Positions 7,705 through 15,282 of a stretch of 56,454 nt of DNA are shown one piece after another (the first letter of the stretch is position 1; the number at the start of each line of letters is the position of its first letter). Made by a program: the position numbers and the translations under genes. The DNA is from PMNU01 sp035480575 (lineage in GTDB: Bacteria; Patescibacteriota; Saccharimonadia; Saccharimonadales; UBA4665), in the NCBI GenBank assembly GCA_035480575.1, contig DATIHR010000035.1, forward strand, positions 1-56,454. The letters are read 5' to 3'. The notes below the pieces were generated by a model, which was not told the origin of the DNA, searched no databases, and saw only the letters and a program-made list of their open reading frames with translations.

Positions 7705-8193
7705 TTATGAAGCTTGGCAGAGCTTAGTTGCAGGCTCTAGGGTGTAGAGTGCTACAAAGCCACGGGAAGGACCACCAGTAGTGGAGTTTCCAACGTTAGT
7801 CGTGTCACACTTACCACCGTAGACGATAACAATCTTGTTTACGTCGTTAGGGTTGGCAGTGGCAACTGTTGTTGTGCTTGAAAGTTGGTCGGACTTGTAA
7901 GCGCCGAGCTTAACGTCAACTGTGTTACCACTAGAGCCAACAGTAGCGGTGTTGCCAGTACCCATGGTTGCCTGGTTGGCAGGTTGCGTACCGTCGTTGT
8001 TATTGACGTACTCAGAAATACCTGCGAGTAGTGCAGCAACGTCAGTTTTACGCGTCGTATTACGAGCGTTTCGTTGCAGCGCGGGTACGGCCAAGAAGAC
8101 GACCAATAGGATCAATCCGGCGATAGCGAGTACGATCAAAACCTCGATGATCGTGAAACCCTTATCTTTAAGTTTGTTAGTGTTCGACAGCAT
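7705..8193 (-). CDS. Type IV prepilin, probable major pilin
   Basis: The 162-residue protein has a 12-residue leader ending KDKG, then FTIIEVLIVLAIAGLIL with Glu at +5. The mature domain has two Cys near the C-terminus (CDTTN...KLCQAS), which fits the disulfide-bonded D-loop of pilins. It is the smallest classical pilin here, has a strong Shine-Dalgarno (AAAGGGGG) and its own downstream terminator, so it is the best candidate for the main fibre subunit. Saccharibacteria use such pili for contact with hosts (known for the group; not shown here). Confidence 0.8.
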   Translation of the reverse strand: MLSNTNKLKDKGFTIIEVLIVLAIAGLILLVVFLAVPALQRNARNTTRKTDVAALLAGISEYVNNNDGTQPANQATMGTGNTATVGSSGNTVDVKLGAYKSDQLSSTTTVATANPNDVNKIVIVYGGKCDTTNVGNSTTGGPSRGFVALYTLEPATKLCQAS

Positions 8194-8300
8194 ATGTTAA
8201 TGCCCCCTTTGCTGATTTTATAATCCTTATGCTTGAATAATACTGAGCAACCATACAAAAAGCAATAGCTTTATACCCAAAGACTTTACTCGGCTCACGC

Positions 8301-8423
8301 GCGAATGAACGCACATGGTGCGCAGCACGCATTTCTGCGAGGAGCGGACGGAGGCGTACTAAAGGTACGACGGAGGAGCACCGGAGCGGAAAGGCGTGCT
8401 GAGTGCCGTGTGCGTTCATTCGC
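8301..8423 (+). repeat. Structured hairpin element, copy B
   Basis: A 30-bp stem with one mismatch (8301-8330 with 8394-8423) closes a core nearly identical to that at 3521-3576, with the inner CGTAC-TAAAG-GTACG hairpin and the GAGCACCGGAGC motif. The stem sequence is unrelated to that of copy A. Three T-G pairs are G-U in plus-strand RNA. The core has the same orientation as copy A, but here the flanking pilC and pilin genes are on the minus strand, so a plus-strand RNA would be independent of, or antisense to, the pilus operon. The outermost base overlaps the pilC stop codon. Confidence 0.75.
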
Positions 8424-9643
8424 TACTGTTGGATGAAGGATTTGCCGGCTAAGCCGTAAATAGGCAGCAACACCGCCGCCACAATAATAAAAGCCACAAC
8501 ACCAAGAATAACCATGAGGACCGGCTCGATGATGGTAGATATAGCCTTAATTTGATCGTCTACTTCTTTCTCGTAATATTCGGCGGTTTTGCTAAGCATC
8601 TGCTCGAGCGAGCCAGACTGTTCACCAATCTTAAGCATGTTTGGTACCAGTTCCAAAAAATGAGGATCGCCAGCTAGCGAATCTGATAGCGATTTACCGC
8701 CTTTTACTTTGTCGATGGCCTTATCGAGTGATTCCTCGATGTGGACATTGTCGACCGCTTCACCGGTAATCTCGAGCATTTGGATGAGCGGCACGCCGCT
8801 TGCAACCAACGTAGTACCAGTACGAGCAAAGCGAGCCATGTACATCTTCATAAACAGCGGCCCTAAAGGCGGAGCATTCATTTTAAGCAAATCAATCACC
8901 CTGCGCCCACCAAGCGTTCGCGCCCAGCGAGTCGTGAAGAAGATAGCTAAACCAATAAGGATCAGTACAATCCACCAAAACTTAATAATAAAGTGGGAAA
9001 TGGCGAGCAGTAATGTCGTAATAAATGGCAGCTCTGCACCCGGCAACCCTTCGTACAAAATTTGCACCTGGGGCAACACCTTAACCAACATAAAGCCCAA
9101 TACGCCCATCATAACTGCCAATACAATAACCGGGTAAACCATTGCCCCGCGCACCTTACTCACAAGGTCGGCGTCTTTTTCTTGCTGGATCGCCAGGCGG
9201 TCAAGCGCTTTATCGAGCGTACCAGACGCCTCACCCGCCGCTACAAGGCTAATGTACACACGGTTAAATACCTGGGGGTGCCGGGCAAAGGCAGCAGACA
9301 GTGTGGAGCCGGCTTCGACATCGGCTATCACCTTGCTTACGACCACCTTCAGCGGTTTAGACTGCGACTGCTGATTGACAGTACGCAGCGACTGCACAAG
9401 TGGCAAGCCAGCATTAATAAGCGTGCTTAACTGGCGCGAAAAAATAACCTTCTCTTTACTGCGCACCCTATTAAAACGGCTGCCCAGCAAGCTACTGCCC
9501 TTATCGGCCAGTTTGATGTCGATAGGAACCAGACCTTCCTTACGGATAAGCTTACTGGCCGATATCTCGTCCTCGGCCTGAACATCAGCCTTTACATACT
9601 GGCCGTTCGCGGGGTCTCTTGCAGTATAGTGGTAACTTAGCAC
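8423..9643 (-). CDS. pilC: Type IV pilus inner-membrane platform protein
   Basis: The 406-residue protein belongs to the GspF/PilC family. It has two homologous helical cytoplasmic domains (about 70-190 and 275-395) and three transmembrane segments (about 170-195, 218-242 and 376-398). Signatures include FSRQLSTLINAGLPLVQSL and FARTGTTLVASGVPLIQMLE. It couples the PilB/PilT motors to pilus assembly. The N-terminal 50 residues form the usual small domain YHYTARDPANGQYVKADV. The gene begins seven bases after pilT. Confidence 0.93.
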   Translation of the reverse strand: MLSYHYTARDPANGQYVKADVQAEDEISASKLIRKEGLVPIDIKLADKGSSLLGSRFNRVRSKEKVIFSRQLSTLINAGLPLVQSLRTVNQQSQSKPLKVVVSKVIADVEAGSTLSAAFARHPQVFNRVYISLVAAGEASGTLDKALDRLAIQQEKDADLVSKVRGAMVYPVIVLAVMMGVLGFMLVKVLPQVQILYEGLPGAELPFITTLLLAISHFIIKFWWIVLILIGLAIFFTTRWARTLGGRRVIDLLKMNAPPLGPLFMKMYMARFARTGTTLVASGVPLIQMLEITGEAVDNVHIEESLDKAIDKVKGGKSLSDSLAGDPHFLELVPNMLKIGEQSGSLEQMLSKTAEYYEKEVDDQIKAISTIIEPVLMVILGVVAFIIVAAVLLPIYGLAGKSFIQQ

Positions 9644-9650
9644 AGTCGCC

Positions 9651-10718
9651 TTAGCCTCTCATGAGTCTGTCTAATTCGTCAGGGTCTACCGCAACCATAC
9701 GAGCATCGTCGTAGCTAATAGTACCGTTATGGATAAGATTAACGAGCGTCTTGTCCATGGACTGCATACCAAATTCGGCACCCGTCTGAATGACAGCCTC
9801 AAGCTGATGGGTCTTGCCTTCACGGATAATATTGCGCACTGCGGGGGTGGCAACCAAAATTTCGGCGCTTGCAATACGGCCACCGCCAATTTGGGGTATC
9901 AGGCGTTGCGATACGATGGACATAAGAATGTTGGAGAGCTGCGACCGGATTTGCGGCTGTTGGTGCGGCGGGAATACGTCGATCATACGGTCGATACTTT
10001 GCGCCGCGCTGTTGGTGTGTAACGTTGCAAACACTAAGTGGCCTGTTTCGGCAATGGTAATAGCCGAAGCAATAGTTTCGAGGTCGCGCATTTCGCCGAT
10101 AAGCACGACGTCGGGGTCTTCGCGCAAAGCACTGCGCAGTGCGGCCGAGAATGAGTACGTATCGTAGTGCACTTCGCGCTGTACAATGACCGATTTTTTG
10201 GAACGGTGCGTATATTCGATTGGGTCCTCGATGGTAATAATGTGCTCTGCTCGCTCATTATTTATTTTGTGGATCATAGCAGCTAGTGTTGTTGATTTAC
10301 CAGAACCAGTCGGACCAGTGACCAAAACCAGGCCGCGCGGATAATCGGCAAATTTATTGACAATTGGCGGTAACCCCAGCTGCTCGATAGTCATGATTTC
10401 GTTGGTAATTAACCGGAGCGCTGCTGCTAAATTGCCACGCTCGTGGAATGCATTGACACGAAACCTGCCCAGGTCGCCGAAGGCAAAACTGAAGTCAAAT
10501 TCTTTGTCTTTTAACAGAATTTGCTTCTGATCTTCGTCGAGGATAGCAAAAATAAGTGTTTCGACTGCTTCGTCGCTTAGAACGTCAGCGCCGGAAACTG
10601 GCGTAAGGACGCCGTCTACACGCAACATAGGTGGCAGACCGACTTGCAAATGGAGGTCGGACGCCTTCTTTTTGACGACCTCTTCAAGTAAAATTTCGAT
10701 TCTTGGTTGACCTTGCAT
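9651..10718 (-). CDS. pilT: Pilus retraction ATPase
   Basis: The 355-residue secretion ATPase has a PAS-like N-terminal domain and a RecA-like core. Walker A is GPTGSGKST at 135-143. The Asp box is ITIEDPIEY, Walker B is DPDVVLIGEMRD, and the His box is TGHLVFATLHTN. The C-terminal PAVRNIIREGK matches the AIRNLIREGK motif specific to PilT and needed for retraction. It lies 24 bases downstream of pilB. The presence of PilT suggests dynamic, retractable pili. Confidence 0.94.
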   Translation of the reverse strand: MQGQPRIEILLEEVVKKKASDLHLQVGLPPMLRVDGVLTPVSGADVLSDEAVETLIFAILDEDQKQILLKDKEFDFSFAFGDLGRFRVNAFHERGNLAAALRLITNEIMTIEQLGLPPIVNKFADYPRGLVLVTGPTGSGKSTTLAAMIHKINNERAEHIITIEDPIEYTHRSKKSVIVQREVHYDTYSFSAALRSALREDPDVVLIGEMRDLETIASAITIAETGHLVFATLHTNSAAQSIDRMIDVFPPHQQPQIRSQLSNILMSIVSQRLIPQIGGGRIASAEILVATPAVRNIIREGKTHQLEAVIQTGAEFGMQSMDKTLVNLIHNGTISYDDARMVAVDPDELDRLMRG

Positions 10719-10742
10719 AGTATGTGTTTCTTCCGCCTCCGT

Positions 10743-12560
10743 TTATGCGCTATCTGCGCTTGCTACGCGGTTAATTTCGGTAAGGGTAGTACGCCCTGCG
10801 AGTGCTTTCAGGTAACCGTCTTCGCGCATGGTTACCATGCCCTGCGATTCTGCAACCTTTTGGATCTCGGCGGATGTTGCCCGCTTTAGGATAAGCTCTT
10901 GAATTTGTGTCGTTATACTAAACACTTCGTAAATACCCATACGTCCTTTATAACCACCAGGCGTTTCCGGACTATCCTTACCCCTGGTTAAAGTATAAGC
11001 GCTTTGGCCGGCGAGTGGCAAGGTTTCGTACCCGAGATCGGCTGCTACCTTCGGCATATCTTGCGCCGTTTTTGGCAACAATTTGCCAAGCGCCTCTATG
11101 ACCGCCTGGGTCTCTACCTTGTCGCTTTGATAGGTCTCGCTGTTAGCGCCAATACGGCGCACCAGGCGCTGGCCAATAACCGTGCGTACTGTGCTTGCAA
11201 TAAGGAACGGCTCTACGCCCATATCTAATAGACGGGGCAAAATACCAGCTGCCGAGTTCGTGTGGAGCGTGCTAAACACTAAGTGCCCCGTAAGTGCCGC
11301 CTGCACGGCAAGCTCGGCCGTTTCTTTATCGCGGATCTCCCCTACCATTACAACATCAGGGTCTTGACGCAATATAGACCGTAGGCCACTGGCGAACGTT
11401 AAGCCAACATCGGCGTTGACCTGAATTTGGTTAATACCGCCCATCTTGTATTCAACCGGGTCTTCGAGTGTGACGATATTTATGGCGTCGCTTTTTACCT
11501 CTTGCAGCAACGCATACAGCGAGGTAGATTTACCGGAGCCGGTCGGACCAGAGGTAAGAATCATGCCACTCGTCGACTTAAGACCCTCGCGAATAAGCCG
11601 CAACGCACGGCCAGCATAGCCCATGTCTTCCAGCTTAAGGCTCGTGCCCGTCTTGTCCAGCAAACGAATAACAACTTGCTCGCCCCACACAACCGGCGAT
11701 ATGGCAATACGTAGATCGATGTCTTTACCGGCGGCGCTAATACTAAACTCGCCGTCTTGCGGGATGCGGTGTTCGTCGATTTTTAGGTTAGACAGAATCT
11801 TGATGCGCGATACCAGTGGCGGCTCGGTACTTTTTGGCAAACGCAAAATCTCGCGCAAAATGCCGTCTATACGGCAACGTATTTTTAATGAGTCCTGGAG
11901 TGGCTCGATATGAATGTCGCTCGCGCCATTTTTGGCGGCAAATTCCAAGATGGTAGACAGCGCCTTACTGATCGGGGAGTCCTGGACAATGGTCTTAATG
12001 TTGGACTTCGGCGCCTCGGCCTGCTGGCCTGCTTCGCCCCCAGCCCCCTCTTTGGTTTTGCCGGGCGGCGCAAGCGGGTTAAGATTGCCGATCTCGCCCA
12101 CTACCTGCTTCGAAATACTCGCCTGGTACTGCTTGAGCACCTGACGAATACCCGCCTCTGAGGCGGCATATACTTTAAGCGGACGGCCAATTTTATTGCT
12201 TAAGAAATCAACCGCCTGCACGTTGTCCGCATCCAGCATGGCAACAACCAAACGGTTTTGCATTTCGCCCAACGGCACTGCCATGTACCGTTCTGCAATA
12301 TCTTGGGGTAACAAATCCAGAATATCGCCGTCTATTTTAGCAGTACCAAGGTTTACATACGGCACCTTAGTTACCTGGGCAATTGTCTTGGTAAGCGTTT
12401 CCTCGGATACCTTACCGTCGGTAACAAATAGGCTCATTACCGGCACGCCTTGCTTAGCAGCCTTGTCCTTCAGTTGTTTTAATTGGTCGACAGTTAACGC
12501 ACCCTGCGCTACGAGCGTGTCTTCGACCTGCTTCTGGGCGGCTGTAGATAAAACGCTCAT
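10743..12560 (-). CDS. pilB: Pilus extension ATPase without the tetracysteine motif
   Basis: The 605-residue assembly ATPase has an N-terminal MshEN-type domain (about 1-145), a linker with Gly/Ala-rich sequence, and a RecA core. Walker A is GPTGSGKST at 338-346, Walker B is DPDVVMVGEIRD at 400-411, and the His box ends in TLHTN. Most PilB/GspE proteins carry a four-cysteine zinc motif between the His box and the C-terminus. Here that region (RLVRRIGANSETY onward) has no cysteine at all. It powers pilin polymerisation with PilC, PilM, PilN and PilO. Confidence 0.93.
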   Translation of the reverse strand: MSVLSTAAQKQVEDTLVAQGALTVDQLKQLKDKAAKQGVPVMSLFVTDGKVSEETLTKTIAQVTKVPYVNLGTAKIDGDILDLLPQDIAERYMAVPLGEMQNRLVVAMLDADNVQAVDFLSNKIGRPLKVYAASEAGIRQVLKQYQASISKQVVGEIGNLNPLAPPGKTKEGAGGEAGQQAEAPKSNIKTIVQDSPISKALSTILEFAAKNGASDIHIEPLQDSLKIRCRIDGILREILRLPKSTEPPLVSRIKILSNLKIDEHRIPQDGEFSISAAGKDIDLRIAISPVVWGEQVVIRLLDKTGTSLKLEDMGYAGRALRLIREGLKSTSGMILTSGPTGSGKSTSLYALLQEVKSDAINIVTLEDPVEYKMGGINQIQVNADVGLTFASGLRSILRQDPDVVMVGEIRDKETAELAVQAALTGHLVFSTLHTNSAAGILPRLLDMGVEPFLIASTVRTVIGQRLVRRIGANSETYQSDKVETQAVIEALGKLLPKTAQDMPKVAADLGYETLPLAGQSAYTLTRGKDSPETPGGYKGRMGIYEVFSITTQIQELILKRATSAEIQKVAESQGMVTMREDGYLKALAGRTTLTEINRVASADSA

Positions 12561-12572
12561 ACCGGACCGTCC

Positions 12573-12821
12573 TTATTGTTTCTTATTGAATGGGTTGGGG
12601 TTGGAGGAATTGCCGATTTCAATTTGCTGCGTCGGATTAACCGAATTGTTATTGAAATACTTAGATGGTGGTTGTGAAAACTCAGCAGTAATAGCGTCGA
12701 CCTTCTCGGCTGTTTGTCTGCGATCGGCAGGCCTGGCAAACACAAACTTGGATAATGCGAGTGCTACAGCCGCACTTATAAAGACCATGACGAGTATAAG
12801 GGCAATGTCTTTTTGCTTCAT
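12573..12821 (-). CDS. Small single-pass membrane protein in the pilus operon
   Basis: The 82-residue protein has one transmembrane helix at about residues 6-28, then a hydrophilic tail rich in Asn, Pro and Gln. It overlaps pilO by one base and lies 12 bases before pilB, so it is co-expressed with the pilus motor complex. The position after PilO matches that of the lipoprotein PilP in proteobacterial operons, but there is no lipobox and no sequence likeness that I can see. Function unknown; an accessory in the PilMNO complex is inferred. Confidence 0.65.
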   Translation of the reverse strand: MKQKDIALILVMVFISAAVALALSKFVFARPADRRQTAEKVDAITAEFSQPPSKYFNNNSVNPTQQIEIGNSSNPNPFNKKQ

Positions 12822-13495
12822 TACTTCACTACCTCGTTGGTAATCTTAAGGCTCTTTTCTGGCTGGTAGTACGTTTGCGCTGTAATGTTTGCCGTCATAC
12901 TGCTTTCGTCGCCAGAAAACTCCATAGTAGAAATCTTAAACGGCCGTATGGACTTGAGCGTTACATCAATAAAGCTTTGGATAGATTCGTACGACCCGCC
13001 AATCTGCAATTGGAACGGCATCGCCACCGATTCCGGGGTTGGGGTTGCCTCCTTCAGTGCCTCTGCGGCTTCTTCGTCGGTACCACTTATGCCCACAATT
13101 TGCAGGCTTTGGCTGGTAATAAGCTTCTCGAGGCTTGTTGCGAGCGCCGGAAAGTCGTATTTTGAGGGCAAGGCATCGAGCACGAGCTTGGCGTTATCGC
13201 CGTCTTTATCGCCAGTACCTTCTGGGTCGCCGCCAAGTACGTTAGGATTTTCGTGTACAAAGTCCTGGTACGCTTGCTGCAATTTATCGCGAGCTTCGAG
13301 GTCTTTCTTTAGTTGGTCCAGTGCGTCTTTTTTAGCGCTAATAACCTTGTTTTGGTAGGCCATCTGGCTTACCAACGTCCGACCAGCCACAACGGCAAAC
13401 ACCAGCACAAATGCAGCGGCGGTGGTTGCAATAACCATTGTGCTGTTAGCTTTGCTTATAAGGGAACGTTTAGTGAATGAAGTTGTTCGTGCCAT
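12821..13495 (-). CDS. pilO: Type IV pilus alignment protein PilO-like
   Basis: The 224-residue protein has one transmembrane helix at about residues 18-41, a coiled-coil (about 50-85), and an alpha/beta domain ending in a ferredoxin-like fold pattern (SYESIQSFIDVTLKSIRPFKI...). The ATG at 13495 was chosen because it begins one base after the pilN stop; a longer frame to 13549 would overlap pilN. PilO dimerises with PilN in the periplasm or cell wall space. Identification rests on size, topology and gene order. Confidence 0.78.
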   Translation of the reverse strand: MARTTSFTKRSLISKANSTMVIATTAAAFVLVFAVVAGRTLVSQMAYQNKVISAKKDALDQLKKDLEARDKLQQAYQDFVHENPNVLGGDPEGTGDKDGDNAKLVLDALPSKYDFPALATSLEKLITSQSLQIVGISGTDEEAAEALKEATPTPESVAMPFQLQIGGSYESIQSFIDVTLKSIRPFKISTMEFSGDESSMTANITAQTYYQPEKSLKITNEVVK

Positions 13496-13496
13496 A

Positions 13497-14180
13497 CTAT
13501 TGCCCCGTCCCCGTTTCTGCCTTCTGGAAGAGCGCCGACGGTTGTTCAACCTCTGACCGTGTCGTTATTTTCTTAGGTACGGTCAGCTTGACGTCTTCTT
13601 TTTCGCTAAAAATAGTTGGGTCGAATGTAAGCGTGATGGTATAGGTTGCACCCCGGGTATCACGCCCAAAGCTAGACAGCGTAACTGCGCTGAAGGCGCG
13701 CTTTTCGTCGTTGTCGTTACTTGCCGTGTGGTACGTCGTGAACTTAAGTGTATCGGCAAACGTGTTAACTGTTATTAAATTGTCGGCCGAGCCGCTAACA
13801 CTTAGTGTAAATTTATCGAAGTCGACAACTAATCGTGCAATACTGGCGGACGCCGGTGTCGCCTGGTTAATATAGCCAAATACACGCGTTGCCACCGGTT
13901 TGGATTCGTGCAGAGTTTCGAGCGATTGCAATTGATTCTGAACTGTCAGCATTTTATTCAGGTCGGGCGTGTTTTCGAGCTCGGCACTCGATTCTTTAAT
14001 GTCACCATTCAGATCGCTCAAATTCTTCTTTTGCAGCACAAAGACGACGGAGATAAGCAACACGAGCAAGGAAACCGAAGCAATAATGACGACAACCGAG
14101 CTAAGAAGCACAAGATGCTTCTGGCGGCGAGCCCGAAGATACTGGATTTTAATATCGGGGAGGAGGTTAAACTGTATCAT
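13497..14180 (-). CDS. pilN: Type IV pilus assembly protein PilN-like
   Basis: The 227-residue protein begins MIQFNLLPDIK; the NLLP motif is the hallmark PilM-binding peptide of PilN. A transmembrane helix (about 25-48) and a coiled-coil follow, then a fimbrial-assembly domain. The start overlaps the end of pilM by four bases (ATGA), which indicates translational coupling. The C-terminal 45 residues are an extension rich in Lys, Glu and Thr. Confidence 0.86.
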   Translation of the reverse strand: MIQFNLLPDIKIQYLRARRQKHLVLLSSVVVIIASVSLLVLLISVVFVLQKKNLSDLNGDIKESSAELENTPDLNKMLTVQNQLQSLETLHESKPVATRVFGYINQATPASASIARLVVDFDKFTLSVSGSADNLITVNTFADTLKFTTYHTASNDNDEKRAFSAVTLSSFGRDTRGATYTITLTFDPTIFSEKEDVKLTVPKKITTRSEVEQPSALFQKAETGTGQ

Positions 14181-15217
14181 TCGTTCCGCTCCGCAAGGCC
14201 GGCTGCTACGCCGAAGTGGTTAGATACAGCGAGCAGTTCGTTCTGGCGCTCTGGGGCAAACGAAACATTGCGCCAGGCATTGCCAATTTCTACCTCTATA
14301 CCAAACTTGTTGGCCAAGTATAGCGGGAACTCCGGGAGCGCAGATGCGCCGCCCGTGACTACAATGCGATTTACCGGCGATTCAACGTAGCGGCTCTGGA
14401 AAAACTTAATAGACTTGTCTATTTCGCTTGTTAAAAGGTCTACCGTACTTAAAATGGCGTCGTAAATACGCCCCTCAAGCTTGTCGCGGCCCATGCCAAA
14501 TTTAAATACAAACTGGCGCGCCTGTTTGTCGTCAATATTTAGATTTTGCGATGCCGCACGGATGATTGCCTCTGCCCCGGTAGGAATAGAGCGCGTTAAA
14601 CGAGGTGCACCGTTCATGGTTACAACGAGGTCGGTGCTTTTGCTGCCGATATCGAGCACCATTTGCGGCTGGAGCGAATCGCCCGCTACCAATGCGCGCG
14701 TCAGCGCTAAGTTATCGGGTTCAAAAGCGATGACATCAAGACCGATGGATTCAAGCAAATCAAGACGTTGTTCGACAAAATCGTTTTCAACGCTACTTAA
14801 GAGTACTTCGACCTTGGTTTTGTCTTTTGGTGAATCGCCAATAATTGCCCAGTCTATTTTTGACTTTTCGAGTGGTGTTGGAATGAGCGAATCCGCCTGG
14901 TATTTGATTGCCTTGGCAAGTTCGCCCGGCGGCAGTCGGTCGAAATCGACAACAGCAGTAAACACGCGGGCCGACGGGATACCGACCGCAACGTTACGGG
15001 TGTTCATGCGCGCTTGGTCGAGCAATTCCTTGATGACTTGGCTGAGTCGCTGTTGATCACTTTTGGAATCGCTCAATACTAACTTGCTATCTACCGGCAC
15101 ATAAGCATACCGTACCAGGCTTTTTACCGGGCCACTGCCCCGCAGCTGTACAAGCCGAATAGCAGTCGTGCCAATGTCTAGGCCAAAGAATGACGAAACG
15201 CCAGTAAGTAGACTCAT
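14177..15217 (-). CDS. pilM: Type IV pilus assembly protein PilM (actin-like)
   Basis: The 346-residue cytoplasmic protein has the actin/FtsA fold: phosphate-1 motif GLDIGTTAIRLVQL at 12-25, phosphate-2 motif LDIGSKSTDLVV near 190, and adenosine motif VVTGGASALP near 300. It binds the PilN N-terminal peptide and links the platform to the motors. It is the first gene of the pilM-N-O-small protein-B-T-C operon. A clear promoter lies immediately upstream. Confidence 0.92.
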   Translation of the reverse strand: MSLLTGVSSFFGLDIGTTAIRLVQLRGSGPVKSLVRYAYVPVDSKLVLSDSKSDQQRLSQVIKELLDQARMNTRNVAVGIPSARVFTAVVDFDRLPPGELAKAIKYQADSLIPTPLEKSKIDWAIIGDSPKDKTKVEVLLSSVENDFVEQRLDLLESIGLDVIAFEPDNLALTRALVAGDSLQPQMVLDIGSKSTDLVVTMNGAPRLTRSIPTGAEAIIRAASQNLNIDDKQARQFVFKFGMGRDKLEGRIYDAILSTVDLLTSEIDKSIKFFQSRYVESPVNRIVVTGGASALPEFPLYLANKFGIEVEIGNAWRNVSFAPERQNELLAVSNHFGVAAGLAERNE

Positions 15218-15225
15218 TTGCCCTT

Positions 15226-15255
15226 AGTATACATAAGCATAAGTAGTATGTGCAA
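15226..15255 (-). promoter_or_regulatory. Promoter of the pilM operon
   Basis: On the minus strand TTGCAC (15250-15255) and TATACT (15226-15231) are separated by 18 bases. The -10 ends eight bases before the pilM ATG, so the leader would be at most about two bases. The intervening AAGGG could instead serve as a Shine-Dalgarno if transcription starts elsewhere. Confidence 0.6.
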
Positions 15256-15282
15256 CACGCGCTCGGGCGCATCGTACACACG

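Noticed and set aside
8177..8419. 80-residue minus-strand frame between the pilin and pilC
   Set aside because: It is made almost wholly of the structured repeat copy B and the pilin promoter region.
12573..12821. Small pilus-operon protein as PilP
   Set aside because: Position fits, but there is no lipobox and no PilP-like beta domain in 82 residues.
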